A DNA stretch of 64,000 nt from Sphingomonas sediminicola (GCF_014489515.1 NZ_CP060782.1:2232001-2296000); one strand, 5' to 3'; shown: positions 41,176-49,989, counted from the first letter of the stretch. A program made the numbers and translations. Notes: generated by a model not told the origin, from the sequence alone.

Positions 41176-42255
41176 GTGGCCGACTCCGACAAGCCCGTCC
41201 GCAAGATCATCCATGTCGACATGGATGCTTTCTACGCGTCGGTCGAACAACGCGACGATCCTGAACTGAGGGGTAAGCCGGTTGCCGTCGGCGGCGGGCA
41301 CCGCGGTGTGGTCACGGCCGCGAGCTATGAGGCCCGGCCGTTCGGCGTGCGGTCGGCGATGCCGTCAGTCACGGCCAAAAGGAAATGCCCTGAGCTGATC
41401 TTCGTGAAGCCGCGGTTTGACGTGTACCGTGAGGTATCGCGGCAAATCCGGGCGATCTTCGCCGACTATACCGACCTGATCGAGCCGCTCAGCCTCGACG
41501 AGGCCTATCTCGACGTGACTGCGGACCAGCGAGGCCTCGGCACGGCGCGCGCAACCGCCGAGGAAATCCGTCGCCGCATCCGCGAGGAAACCGGCCTCAC
41601 CGCCTCGGCCGGCGTTTCCTATTGCAAGTTCGTCGCTAAGCTCGCTTCCGACCAGAACAAGCCCGACGGCCTTTGCGTCATCACCCCCGAGCGGGCGCAG
41701 GCCTATATCGCCGCTTTGCCCGTCTCGCGCTTCCACGGGATTGGCCCGGTTACGGCCTGCAAGCTTGAAGCGCTCGGTATTCAAACTGGGGCGGACTTGC
41801 AGGAGCGGAGCCTAGCAGAACTGGAGACGCGGTTCGGCAGTTCCGGCCGCTGGTACTGGCGCATCTGCCGGGGGATCGACGAGCGGGAGGTGAAGCCGGA
41901 CCGGCCGTACAAGTCGGTCAGCGCCGAGCGCACTTTCGACGACGATTTGCGCGATCCCGAACGCCTCGCCGCGGAGCTGACGCGCATCGCCGGCTATGCC
42001 TGGGACCGCATCGAGCGAGCTGCGGTTTCGGGGCGGACCGTCACGCTCAAAGTGAAATTCGCGGACTTCGAGATCATCACCCGATCTAAGAGTTTCGGAA
42101 CCACGCTGGGGCGTTGCGAGTTTGAATCGGCGGGCCAAGCCCTCCTTGCGGCACTGCACCCACTACCGAAAGGCATACGATTGCTCGGACTGGGATTGCA
42201 CAATTTAATCGAAGTTAATGCCGCACAGTCGCGTCAGTTGGGATTAGCGATCTAA
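41176..42255 (+). CDS. dinB: DNA polymerase IV (Y-family)
   Basis: A 359-residue Y-family polymerase. IIHVDMDAFYASVEQRDDPE and IEPLSLDEAYLDVTADQRG provide the catalytic acidic residues, GVSYCKFVAKLASDQNKPDG is a palm-domain hallmark, and FHGIGPVTACKLEALGI is the HhH thumb. The little-finger domain ends in LGLGLHNLIEV. It performs error-prone translesion synthesis. It starts with GTG at 41176. No canonical LexA box is evident upstream, and the C-terminus lacks an obvious clamp-binding motif. Confidence 0.94.
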   Translation: MADSDKPVRKIIHVDMDAFYASVEQRDDPELRGKPVAVGGGHRGVVTAASYEARPFGVRSAMPSVTAKRKCPELIFVKPRFDVYREVSRQIRAIFADYTDLIEPLSLDEAYLDVTADQRGLGTARATAEEIRRRIREETGLTASAGVSYCKFVAKLASDQNKPDGLCVITPERAQAYIAALPVSRFHGIGPVTACKLEALGIQTGADLQERSLAELETRFGSSGRWYWRICRGIDEREVKPDRPYKSVSAERTFDDDLRDPERLAAELTRIAGYAWDRIERAAVSGRTVTLKVKFADFEIITRSKSFGTTLGRCEFESAGQALLAALHPLPKGIRLLGLGLHNLIEVNAAQSRQLGLAI

Positions 42256-42342
42256 TTGAGCAATTAGATGGGGATGGCGCTGTGGATAGATTCGACTCAG
42301 GGTGGTTTTTCGAGATCAGTTGTGATATAAAATTGTAATAGA

Positions 42343-42371
42343 GGCCCTCGCAATCAGCGAAGGCCATTTTT
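42343..42371 (+). terminator. Probable terminator after dinB
   Basis: GGCCCTCGC and GCGAAGGCC form a 9-bp stem with one mismatch around a five-base loop, followed by ATTTTTG. It lies in the 219-base, locally AT-rich gap between dinB and carD. Confidence 0.65.
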
Positions 42372-42474
42372 GCAGGAACCGGAAACAGGCAAGGAGCCGC
42401 GACCGAACGGGTCGTTTTGGGGGACGATGCGAGCAACGTGTCGGCTCTAGTCTGCCGTAACGGAAAGGATAGCA

Positions 42475-43014
42475 ATGGCTGCGAAGGCGCTTAGCTTCGA
42501 CGTTGGCGATTATGTGGTGTACCCCAAGCATGGAGTCGGCCGGGTGGTCGAGCTGCAGAGCACCGAAATCGCCGGAACCAGCCTCGATCTCTACGTGCTG
42601 AGGTTCGAGAAGGAGAAGATGACTCTTCGCGTTCCCGTGCTGAAGGCTGACTCGGTCGGCATGCGCAAGCTTTCGTCCGACAAGACGATGAAGGACGCTC
42701 TCGAGACCCTGAAGGGCAAGCCCAAGGTCAAGCGCACCATGTGGTCGCGCCGCGCTCAGGAGTATGAGGCGAAGATCAACTCGGGCGACTTGACCTCGAT
42801 CGCGGAAGTGACCCGCGACCTGTTCCGCCCGGACGATGCTCCGGAGCAGAGCTACTCCGAGCGTCAGATCTTTGAGGCGGCTTCGTCGCGCCTGGCCCGC
42901 GAGCTCGGCGCCATGGAGCAGACCGACGAGAAGGCCGCGCTGGCGAAGATCCTCGAGATCCTCAACAAGGCATGGCCGATCCACAACAAGGCCAAGGAAG
43001 TCGCGAACGCCTAA
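42475..43014 (+). CDS. CarD-family transcriptional regulator
   Basis: A 179-residue CarD/CdnL-type protein. The N-terminal RNA polymerase-interaction domain is FDVGDYVVYPKHGVGRVVEL and FEKEKMTLRVPVLKADSVGM. The helical C-terminal domain includes MWSRRAQEYEAKINSGDLTS and SYSERQIFEAASSRLARELG. Such proteins bind the polymerase beta subunit and stabilise open complexes, often at rRNA promoters. The start is preceded by GGAAAGG, and a strong terminator follows, so it is a single-gene unit. Confidence 0.94.
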   Translation: MAAKALSFDVGDYVVYPKHGVGRVVELQSTEIAGTSLDLYVLRFEKEKMTLRVPVLKADSVGMRKLSSDKTMKDALETLKGKPKVKRTMWSRRAQEYEAKINSGDLTSIAEVTRDLFRPDDAPEQSYSERQIFEAASSRLARELGAMEQTDEKAALAKILEILNKAWPIHNKAKEVANA

Positions 43015-43039
43015 GCGTTTCGCTTCCGCTTAAAGAACA

Positions 43040-43076
43040 AGGGCGTGCTCCAAAGCGGAGCGCGCCCTTTCTTTTT
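43040..43076 (+). terminator. Rho-independent terminator after carD-type gene
   Basis: AGGGCGTGCTCC and GGAGCGCGCCCT form a 12-bp stem with one non-Watson-Crick pair around a five-base loop, followed by TTCTTTTT. Confidence 0.85.
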
Positions 43077-43100
43077 GCGCTTGCCCTTCGCATCTGCCCT

Positions 43101-43124
43101 AGTGTATTAGTTCGGTAATACGCT
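43101..43124. promoter_or_regulatory. Palindromic operator-like site before DUF2807 lipoprotein gene
   Basis: AGTGTATTA, six bases, then TAATACGCT: 9-base arms with one mismatch, ending 13 bases before the ATG and just before the GAGGAGG ribosome site. The outer AGTGTA and near-TACACT ends resemble operators described for YtrA-type GntR repressors. No such regulator lies in the window, so the binder is inferred only from similarity. Confidence 0.5.
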
Positions 43125-43137
43125 TGAGGAGGTACTG

Positions 43138-43860
43138 ATGAAAAGGGCGATCGTGTTTGGAATCGTAGCGGCAGCGGCGGCTATGGCCGGTTGCAGCGAA
43201 GCGCGAGGCGAGAATGGCGGGCCGGTGGTCGACCGGACCTACAAGGTCGGCGGGTTCGACCGGATTGCCCTTGCCGGCGCCTACAACACGACCGTTCGCA
43301 CCGGCGCGGCTCCAGGCGTCCGCGCCCACGGCAACCAGAAGGCGATCGACAATCTCGAAGTGGAAGTAAAGGACGGGATCCTCGTCATCCGCCACAAGTC
43401 GCGCATGGGCTTCAGCTGGGGCTCCGGCCACGGTAAGGTAACGTTGGACGTGACCGTCCCGAGCCTGCGCGGCGCGGAGCTCGCCGGGTCGGGCGACATC
43501 AACATTGATAAGGTAGCCGGCGACAGCTTCGACGGCGCGATTGCGGGGTCAGGAAACCTGAAGCTAGCCAAGGTCGAAGTCGGCAAGCTCAAGCTGTCGA
43601 TTGCCGGTTCGGGCAATGCTTCCGCCGGCTCCGGCCGCGCAAAATCAGCCGAATATGAAATCGCCGGATCGGGCGGGATCGACGCCAAGGGCGTCGCTGT
43701 CGAAACCGCGGCGGTCTCCATTGCGGGATCGGGAGATGTCGCGGGTCAGGCAAGCACGACCGCCTCGGTCGACATCATGGGATCGGGCAACGTCGAGATG
43801 ACCGGCGGCGCCAAGTGCACGGTCTCGAAGGCAGGCTCCGGCTCGGCCCGCTGCTCATAG
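43138..43860 (+). CDS. DUF2807 (head GIN domain) lipoprotein
   Basis: A 240-residue protein. The N-terminus is a lipoprotein signal (MKRAIVFGIVAAAAAMAGCS, lipobox MAGC, lipidated Cys near residue 19). The remainder is a repetitive beta-structure with recurring IAGSGN/ELAGSGD motifs (about seven copies), typical of DUF2807 beta-solenoids. It should sit in the cell envelope. Its function is not established; some homologues are called auto-transporter adhesin heads. A strong GAGGAGG ribosome site and a palindrome precede it. Confidence 0.85.
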   Translation: MKRAIVFGIVAAAAAMAGCSEARGENGGPVVDRTYKVGGFDRIALAGAYNTTVRTGAAPGVRAHGNQKAIDNLEVEVKDGILVIRHKSRMGFSWGSGHGKVTLDVTVPSLRGAELAGSGDINIDKVAGDSFDGAIAGSGNLKLAKVEVGKLKLSIAGSGNASAGSGRAKSAEYEIAGSGGIDAKGVAVETAAVSIAGSGDVAGQASTTASVDIMGSGNVEMTGGAKCTVSKAGSGSARCS

Positions 43861-43894
43861 TGACATCTTAACCATGACAAGCGAGAGTGGCGGC

Positions 43895-44592
43895 ATGAAC
43901 AGGACCGCCATTTTCGTTTTCTGCCTCGTCTCACTCGCTTCGCCGGCAATCGCGGCCGAGCGCACCTTGAGCGTGACGACCTTCGATCGCGTTCGCGTCG
44001 ATGGACCCTATAAGGTGAAGGTCACGACGGGTGTCTCGCCTTACGCGAAGGTCAGCGGATCATCCGCCGCCATCGACGGAGTCTCGGTCGACCAGCAGGG
44101 TCAGACCCTGATCATCCGGGCAAACCCTCGTCATGGGGCGGAGCGTATCCAGGCGAGGGACGCGGCCCGGTCGAAATCTCCGTGGGAACCCTCAATCTGT
44201 CGGCGGCCTGGGTCAACGGCTCCGGGTCGCTGGCCGTGGATCGTGTGAAGGGATTATCCTTCAACCTCGCCGTCCAGGGGTCCGGCTCGGCCGCTATCGG
44301 CAACGCCGCCGTCGACCAGATGGAGATCGGCATTGCCGGCGCCGGAAGCGTCATTCTAGCCGGTGCTGCGCCGAAGCTAACCGCGATCGTTCGCGGCACC
44401 TCTTCGCTCGATGCATCCGCACTTGCAGTAAAGGACGTCACCGTCGGAGCCGAGGGCCCCTCACAGGTGCGGCTCAACGTGAGCAACAGCGCCAAGGTCG
44501 ACGCCCGCGGCGTGGCGAGCGTGGAGATCGCGGGCGGTCCGGCCTGCACGGTCAAGGCGCAGGGCTCTGCCGTCGTCACCGGTTGCCGCTAA
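43895..44592 (+). CDS. Second DUF2807 envelope protein (apparent frameshift)
   Basis: About 232 residues after repair. The signal peptide is MNRTAIFVFCLVSLASPAIA, followed by a DUF2807 domain (TTFDRVRVDGPYKVKVTTGV, SLAVDRVKGLSFNLAVQGSG) ending KAQGSAVVTGCR, the same ending style as its neighbour. The frame breaks at a CCC run near 44126; a fourth C gives NPSSWGGAYPGEGRGPVEIS. It starts 35 bases after the lipoprotein gene, so the two are probably co-transcribed. Unlike the first, it has a type I signal peptide and no lipobox. Confidence 0.8.
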
Positions 44593-44602
44593 CCTAATCA
44601 CC

Positions 44603-44628
44603 GGAACTTCGCTCGACCCGGAATCGTT
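44603..44628 (+). promoter_or_regulatory. EcfG-type general stress response promoter
   Basis: GGAAC and CGTT are separated by exactly 17 bases, matching the GGAAC-N16/17-CGTT consensus used by EcfG sigma factors in Alphaproteobacteria. The expected start point leaves a leader of about 25 bases before a GGGAG ribosome site and a tiny membrane-peptide gene. Confidence 0.75.
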
Positions 44629-44661
44629 ACCTCACCACACCAAAACAGTGGGAGCCAAGCG

Positions 44662-44721
44662 ATGTATATCGGTATCGGCGGTCTCATTTTGTTGATCATC
44701 CTTTTGATCATCCTGTTCTGA
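44662..44721 (+). CDS. 19-residue single-helix membrane peptide
   Basis: An ATG-to-TGA frame encodes MYIGIGGLILLIILLIILF: a short Gly-containing head followed by an unbroken Leu/Ile helix that can just span a membrane. Its signals are unusually complete for so short a frame: an EcfG-type promoter about 35 bases upstream, GGGAG eight bases before the ATG, and a strong terminator 30 bases downstream. This argues for a real gene making an inner-membrane micro-protein under the general stress response. The function is unknown. Other possibilities are a leader peptide or a toxin-like peptide. Confidence 0.65.
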   Translation: MYIGIGGLILLIILLIILF

Positions 44722-44751
44722 GAACAGTTCGAGATTAGACCAGAATAGAAG

Positions 44752-44787
44752 GCGCAGCCGTCGAGAGGCGGCTGCGCTTCTTCTTTC
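44752..44787 (+). terminator. Rho-independent terminator after micro-protein gene
   Basis: GCGCAGCCG and CGGCTGCGC form a perfect 9-bp stem around an eight-base loop, followed by TTCTTCTTTC. It closes the micro-protein unit before the DUF4956 gene. Confidence 0.8.
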
Positions 44788-44804
44788 GTTTCGCTTGTGT
44801 CAGG

Positions 44805-45485
44805 ATGCTCGCAATGCTGGCGCTGCGTCTCTTCGCGAAGCTGACCGCATATTATGTCGCGGTCACTGCGATCGTCCTGATCGCGTTGCGTCTATTTCCG
44901 TATCTTCGCGAATATATGCCATTTGGCGGGGTCGAGGCCTTGATGTCCGGCCCGCGGACCACTGGCCTCGATGGAATGCTCGCGCCGAGCCCGGCGGCGG
45001 CCGAGATCGGCAATCTCCGCGAGAGCCTCTACTGGCTGACGATCACCATACTGGGCGCGCTGCTGACGGCCCTGCCCGGCAGTTGGGTCTATATCGCGAT
45101 CCGCAATCCCAAGGATTACGACCAGTCGCTGGTCGACACGATCATCATCCTACCGATCGTCGTCACCAGCATCATCATCATCGTCCAGAACTCGCTGGCG
45201 CTCGCCTTCTCGATCGCCGGGATCGCGGCAGCCGTGCGCTTCCGCAATTCGCTCAAGAGCTCGGGCGATGCCCTGTTCATCCTGCTCGCGGTCGGCATCG
45301 GCCTGTCGGCGGGGATCGGCGCGCTGGAGCTGGCGATCGTGATGACGATCGCGTTCAACTACACGTTCCTGATCCTGTGGGTGACCGATTACGGCGACCG
45401 GCGCGGCCTCAAGAAACGCTACATGACCGACTGCGATCCGGACGTGAAACCGGCCGCGGCAGCGCCTCCCGCCGATCTTACCTGA
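44805..45485 (+). CDS. DUF4956 family membrane protein
   Basis: A 226-residue protein with about five membrane helices: LRLFAKLTAYYVAVTAIVLI, LTITILGALLTALPGSWVYI, LVDTIIILPIVVTSIIIIVQ and a later pair ending IAFNYTFLILWV. The AGIAAAVRFRNSLKSSGDAL segment with its conserved Arg-rich loop is the DUF4956 hallmark. The C-terminus is cytoplasmic and Pro/Ala-rich. The function is unknown; homologues sometimes neighbour polyphosphate or VTC-like genes. ATG at 44814 with AGGA upstream is a possible alternative start. It converges on and slightly overlaps the next gene. Confidence 0.82.
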   Translation: MLAMLALRLFAKLTAYYVAVTAIVLIALRLFPYLREYMPFGGVEALMSGPRTTGLDGMLAPSPAAAEIGNLRESLYWLTITILGALLTALPGSWVYIAIRNPKDYDQSLVDTIIILPIVVTSIIIIVQNSLALAFSIAGIAAAVRFRNSLKSSGDALFILLAVGIGLSAGIGALELAIVMTIAFNYTFLILWVTDYGDRRGLKKRYMTDCDPDVKPAAAAPPADLT

Positions 45486-46516
45486 TACAGGTCTTCAGCA
45501 ACCGCCGATTGACATCCTCGTCGGTAGCAATGTCTTGGAAGAAGCCTTCCAGATAGGCCGCTGCCTTCTGCTGCCGACCCCCTCCAGGCCCGGCACGGTT
45601 CCGAGGACCCCGACAATCTCTGCCCTCTTCGCTCGAAACTCAGCCGCGACATCAAGCGCCTGGCGGTTGTGGACGCAGTAGCCGCGATACCGACGCTGTT
45701 TGACGGTATCGATCCCCAGACCGTCGGGGGCAACGCATAGGGTGGATTGACCAGTCCCGAGACGTCGAAGTCGTAGGGCACGGGGATAATGCCATATTGC
45801 GCACCCGCCGCTCGCCCGAGCAGCTTGAAATTGTGGCAGCAGGTGTCGCCTGCCGGGCCCGCGCGCATCGACCAGTCGGTGTTGCCGATCATATATTCGA
45901 ACATCGCCGCCCGGGCCGACGTCACCGGGTCCAGCTGCGAGGGCGCGATGCGCGCGGCGATGCGCAGCTCCGCCAGCGAATTCCTTTTTGCCGCGTCGTC
46001 GGGATCCTCAATGAAGAATCCGGTCTTGGACGCTACGGCCCGGCCGTTTTGCTCGACATAGTCGAATGTGCCGAGGCGCGCCCGGAGGCCAAGCGGACTG
46101 AGCACATTGAACATCCGGTAAGCCGCATATTCCAACAGGACATATTGCTGGTGATCGGATGGATTGCGGCAATGCGTAACGAGCTTGAGCCTTTTCTGCC
46201 GGTCGAACAGCGACTGCGTGGGAGGCTTGGCGGTGAACTGGACGCCGAGCGGCGGGAACGAGCAGGCGACCTTGGTCCGCCGAAGGATTCCGCGCGGCGA
46301 GAGCAGGATCGGAAGAGTTTCCGCCCCTGCCTGCAGCACGGCTGGCCTCGCAGTCCGTGCCGGCGCCGGCGTCGAGACGACTGCCGAAATCGGCCCCTTG
46401 ATCGTCACGTGGATCGGCTGATCTTCCGAAAACAGGCGGGTGGCCGGTTTGGACGCCGGTGCGACCGGCTGCGCCGCAGCCGCTAGCAAGACCGCCAGTG
46501 CGAGCCGTGCCGCCAT
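45478..46516 (-). CDS. Exported protein of unknown function (two apparent frameshifts)
   Basis: About 346 residues once two breaks are repaired. MAARLALAVLLAAAAQPVAP is a signal peptide behind GGGAG. The mature part includes CSFPPLGVQFTAKPPTQSLF, KLVTHCRNPSDHQQYVLLEY, FEYMIGNTDWSMRAGPAGDT and CHNFKLLG, PVPYDFDVSGLVNPPYALPP. The end lies in other frames: adding a base near 45715 gives RRYRGYCVHNRQALDVAAEF, and a second at the C-run 45579-45583 gives QKAAAYLEGFFQDIATDE, ending LLKTCIR. The GNTDWS and DFD motifs are faintly reminiscent of CotH/HipA-like kinase folds, but I would not assign one. Confidence 0.72.
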
Positions 46517-46579
46517 CCGCAACTCCCGCGAATTCCCACCTAGAGGGCCTCCAATCGCGGAAGCTTGTCAAGCTTGGCG

Positions 46580-47628
46580 CTAGGATTGCTCTCCCGATCG
46601 GCACATCAGCTTGAGCGCGTGGAATTCGCCGTCAGACAAGGCGTGCCGATAGGTGACCCCTTCTGCGCCGCGGCGACGAAGCGCTCCGCGCGTTTCCGGC
46701 TGAGTGGATGGCTCTGCAGGAACTCGCCCGTGAAGCCCGGCTCTTCGCCCATCTCGTTGGCCAGCTGGACGAACAGGTCGCCAGTTGGCTTCGGAGAGAT
46801 GTTGGCGCGGCGCAGCATCACGATTGCGTCGCGGTCCGCCTCCGCCTCATTCTCCCGTGTGTAGGACAGCGAGACCAGTTGCTGCGCGTTCACGCCGACG
46901 TCGCCGGCGAAGAGGCGGATCAGCGCTCCGATTCCAAGCTCCCGGATAAGCGCCTGGGTAACGTGCCGCCGGCGGACATGGGCGATCTCGTGGGCAACGA
47001 CGCCGGCGAGCGCATCCGGGTCCTCGACCTCGTCCAGGGCACCCTGGAAGACGACGATGTGAGCGCCCGGAAGCGCGGCTGCGTTAAAGATCGGGAAGTC
47101 CAGGGTCGCGATCCTGATCGCGTTCGGTCCGTGCGTCGCACCAGGATCGAGCCGCTCGACCAGCTTATCGAGCACGCGCTGCCCTTCAGCTCCGCGGCAC
47201 CGATTGTCGCCAAAGTCACCGACGATGGCGTCCCCGACGTTGCGCTCCCAGCTTTCGGGCACATGCGGCGCGATCCATTTCGGCGACAGATAACCGATGG
47301 CGACGATCCCCGCGGTGATCACGCCGAAGGTGACCAGCGCAGGAACCAGCCCGATGCGGTCGATCCATCGGCCGTATCGCTCTTCCTTGCCGAGCAGCGG
47401 ATCGAAGTCCGATTTCGCCGCGGCTGGGACGAGCAGCCGCCAGCCCTCGCGGTCGCTCCGGCCGATGCGGAGTCTGTCGGGATCGCGGTCGATCCGCCGC
47501 AGGACGGCGGCATCGATCGTTTCCAGCGATCCGTCCGAATGCGTCAGCTGGAGCTTGCCGCCAATCGGTTCAGCGCGAACCTCGCGACGGTCGCCGGTGA
47601 CGCCGTCGTACAGGATGCCGTCGATCAT
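46580..47628 (-). CDS. M48 family metallopeptidase (apparent frameshift at C-terminus)
   Basis: About 349 residues after repair. An N-terminal domain of about 80 residues precedes a membrane helix (LVPALVTFGVITAGIVAIGY). The zinc site is GVVAHEIAHVRRRHVTQALI, with the third ligand in YTRENEAEADRDAIVML, and LQSHPLSRKRAERF is typical of M48. The literal frame ends unnaturally, while adding a base at the CCCC run near 46660 gives KGVTYRHALSDGEFHALKLM and a normal end. It is six bases downstream of the DUF898 gene and so probably acts with it at the inner membrane, with a periplasmic active site. Confidence 0.88.
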
Positions 47629-47634
47629 CGCCGG

Positions 47635-48735
47635 TCAGATCGCGCCAACGTCGAAGGCATCGGCCCAGCCTTCCGCCTCACGCGGCGCAGCCACGGTCGA
47701 GCGGGTCAGCTGGTCGAGGTTCACGACGCCGTACACGTGCATGTGCCGCACCATGAACGCCCATTGGCGGTAGCCCCAGAATGCCAGCCCGAAACCAAAA
47801 GTTACGATCGCGAGGCCAATATTGCCTAGGAACAGCTTCAGCCAATCCCAGGTCGTCGCGTCGAAGCCGAACTCGATATCGCCGAGCGTCGTAGCGGCAG
47901 CGGCGTTCCGATAGAATTTGGCGTACCAGTGAAGGGTCGCGAGAGGCAGGACGATGTAAAAAAGGACCAGGATCACGCCCAGAACGCCCCCGAGACCGGC
48001 CATCTTCTCGGGGTCTGCCTCTTGGCCATCAAGCTTCGCCGTGATCACGATCATCGCGATGGCCGCACTGACAGCCATGAGCAGCAGCGGCGCAATATAA
48101 ACCCATACCCAGCGCGCTTTCAGGCCTTTGGCGGTCAGGTCAGCCCGGAACTGAAGCGGTCCGAAGCTCATGGCCTTCCAGCGTGAATTCCAGAGGCGCG
48201 TTGCTGCCCAAGGGTACATGATGAACATCGTCATGAATGACAGTGCATGGCGGCCAAGATATTCGCCGCCATAGTTCCAGCCGGGATTGTCGCTGCCTCC
48301 GCGGATTCCGTGCCACCACGTCCTCGACAGCCGGTACCTAAGCGCCCTGAAGCGGGCGACGCCGGCGAGATAGAAGAAGGCGATGTAGAACAGGAACATG
48401 AGCCCGCCCGCCGCAGCTTCCTTGCCGCGCGCGACGAGCGCCGGGAACAGGAACTGGATGAAGACGAAGAACGGAAGGATGAACGCGACGACCATTAGGA
48501 AGCCGAAGAACATTTCCTTCCCCGTGCCGGTCCATTCGAGACCGTCGTCGACGATGTGCGTGCGCGACCATAGATAGCGGCGCTGGCGCGCGGTCGCCCA
48601 GAAGCGGTAGATGCCCAGAGTGACGATGATCAGCGCGACATTGGTCGCCGCGATCGGAAGATATTCCCGCCAGTTCCCGGTGAAGCGAATGGCACGCTCG
48701 TCCCCGTCGGCGGGCCACGCCTTGTAGCTATCCAT
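47635..48735 (-). CDS. YjgN/DUF898 family inner-membrane protein
   Basis: About 366 residues with eight or so membrane helices. IRFTGNWREYLPIAATNVAL, LGIYRFWATARQRRYLWSRT and MTMFIMYPWAATRLWNSRWK are DUF898 hallmarks, each half containing a TLGIYRFW-like repeat, as expected for an internally duplicated fold. The function is unknown. The start at 48735 (MDSYKAWPAD) follows GGGGATCGAG. It is paired with the M48 peptidase downstream, a recurrent arrangement for this family. Confidence 0.88.
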   Translation of the reverse strand: MDSYKAWPADGDERAIRFTGNWREYLPIAATNVALIIVTLGIYRFWATARQRRYLWSRTHIVDDGLEWTGTGKEMFFGFLMVVAFILPFFVFIQFLFPALVARGKEAAAGGLMFLFYIAFFYLAGVARFRALRYRLSRTWWHGIRGGSDNPGWNYGGEYLGRHALSFMTMFIMYPWAATRLWNSRWKAMSFGPLQFRADLTAKGLKARWVWVYIAPLLLMAVSAAIAMIVITAKLDGQEADPEKMAGLGGVLGVILVLFYIVLPLATLHWYAKFYRNAAAATTLGDIEFGFDATTWDWLKLFLGNIGLAIVTFGFGLAFWGYRQWAFMVRHMHVYGVVNLDQLTRSTVAAPREAEGWADAFDVGAI

Positions 48736-48813
48736 TACTCGATCCCCTCCCGAGCCGGGCGAAACTGCAATCAATAAAGAAGGTTGGCAAGTGGGCCGGA
48801 TCGGCCGGGGTGC

Positions 48814-49869
48814 CTAATGAGTCGGCAATGGCGTCTTTCTCGGTCCGATGGTCATATGGCAGTAATTGAAGAGGGCATCCGCTTGCTCCGAAGACAAGGC
48901 CGGACGCACCCAAAACGCAGCCGATTTGTCAGGAATGTCCCGCCAGAGTTTCGCGCGGTTCTGCCCGAAGCCGAAATGCATGTAATATTGTTCTTTGCCG
49001 AAGCTTCTGTTCGCCTCCCGCTCCTGTTCCATCCTTTCGAACAGCTCTGCGCCCGCTTGGGTTCGGATACCTCCGGCCATCAGCATCGAAACGGCTTGCA
49101 GATCCGCTTTCCTTTCTTCTTCCTCTGAGAAAACAAGGAGCTGTTCCGGTCGTCGATCTCCAGCAATTCTGCCTATGAGTCCGCCAATCGTCCCACTCGC
49201 CCGAAGCGCAGCTCGAACTGGATCCCCGTTTCGGAGATGAGCAACTTCATGAGCGAGCAGCGCGGCTAATTCTTCTGGATCAGTGGTGGTCAGGAACGCG
49301 TTCGAAACATAGAGCCGATTGCCGGGCAGACTTGAGACCAGGAAGGCACCTTCGTTGCCCACGACCTGAATACGAACCGATTTCGCAATCGCGGGATCGA
49401 TACGTTCGAGGAGTACTCGTAAAGCCAAATCGCCCTTGGCGGATTTACAGTAGCTTCCGTAGTCGGATCGCACATCTTCGGGAACGAGCCGCCGTTCTAC
49501 GCTGGCTGGCACCAGCGGCGCCAACCAATCTGGCGGAACCTTCACAAGTTCGATGACCAGCATTGTCCCGACGAAAATGCCGATGTGCCAAACTTTGGCT
49601 GCACCCCAGCGAAGTCTTCGGCGGCGACCGCTGACCTGTCCGCGAATCTGCTCCGCAAGCGCGCCGGACATTCGGAGCTCCCAACCGCGTCGTCCAGTCC
49701 GGCCAAGCTTCAGCTGAAACGGATCTGACGACAGGCGCCGAAGGGACTGTAGAGGGACGAAATCGAGCTGCCCGGACCTGTCGACTACCAACTCGCGATC
49801 GTTCAGCTCAAGCCGGACGGACACCGGCGAGGCTCCGCGCGAGGCGGTGAGAATGCCGTAATTACTCAA
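48814..49869 (-). CDS. Second M48-type metallopeptidase, divergent paralogue
   Basis: An intact 351-residue protein with the same layout as the peptidase at 46580-47628: N-terminal domain, a membrane helix (VWHIGIFVGTMLVIELVKVP), and the zinc motif LLAHEVAHLRNGDPVRAALR with the third ligand in FSEEEERKADLQAVSMLM. The C-terminal region is shorter and lacks the QSHPLSRKR motif. Base composition is visibly less GC-rich than its neighbours, suggesting later acquisition or relaxed constraint. It lies about 80 bases upstream of the DUF898 gene on the same strand. Confidence 0.82.
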   Translation of the reverse strand: MSNYGILTASRGASPVSVRLELNDRELVVDRSGQLDFVPLQSLRRLSSDPFQLKLGRTGRRGWELRMSGALAEQIRGQVSGRRRRLRWGAAKVWHIGIFVGTMLVIELVKVPPDWLAPLVPASVERRLVPEDVRSDYGSYCKSAKGDLALRVLLERIDPAIAKSVRIQVVGNEGAFLVSSLPGNRLYVSNAFLTTTDPEELAALLAHEVAHLRNGDPVRAALRASGTIGGLIGRIAGDRRPEQLLVFSEEEERKADLQAVSMLMAGGIRTQAGAELFERMEQEREANRSFGKEQYYMHFGFGQNRAKLWRDIPDKSAAFWVRPALSSEQADALFNYCHMTIGPRKTPLPTH

Positions 49870-49989
49870 TGACTCATCAGCTTTCCCCGAGCTGCCGCAC
49901 GATTATCTGAACTCTGGCGTCGGCAGCAACCGCCAGCTGATGCTTGCGCGGTTGAGAGGGATGCGGTCCGTCGCTACATGCGCCCTGCA

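Noticed and set aside
46561-46575. Short inverted repeat AAGCTTG T CAAGCTT upstream of the unknown exported protein
   Set aside because: Too short, with a one-base loop and no further context; could arise by chance.
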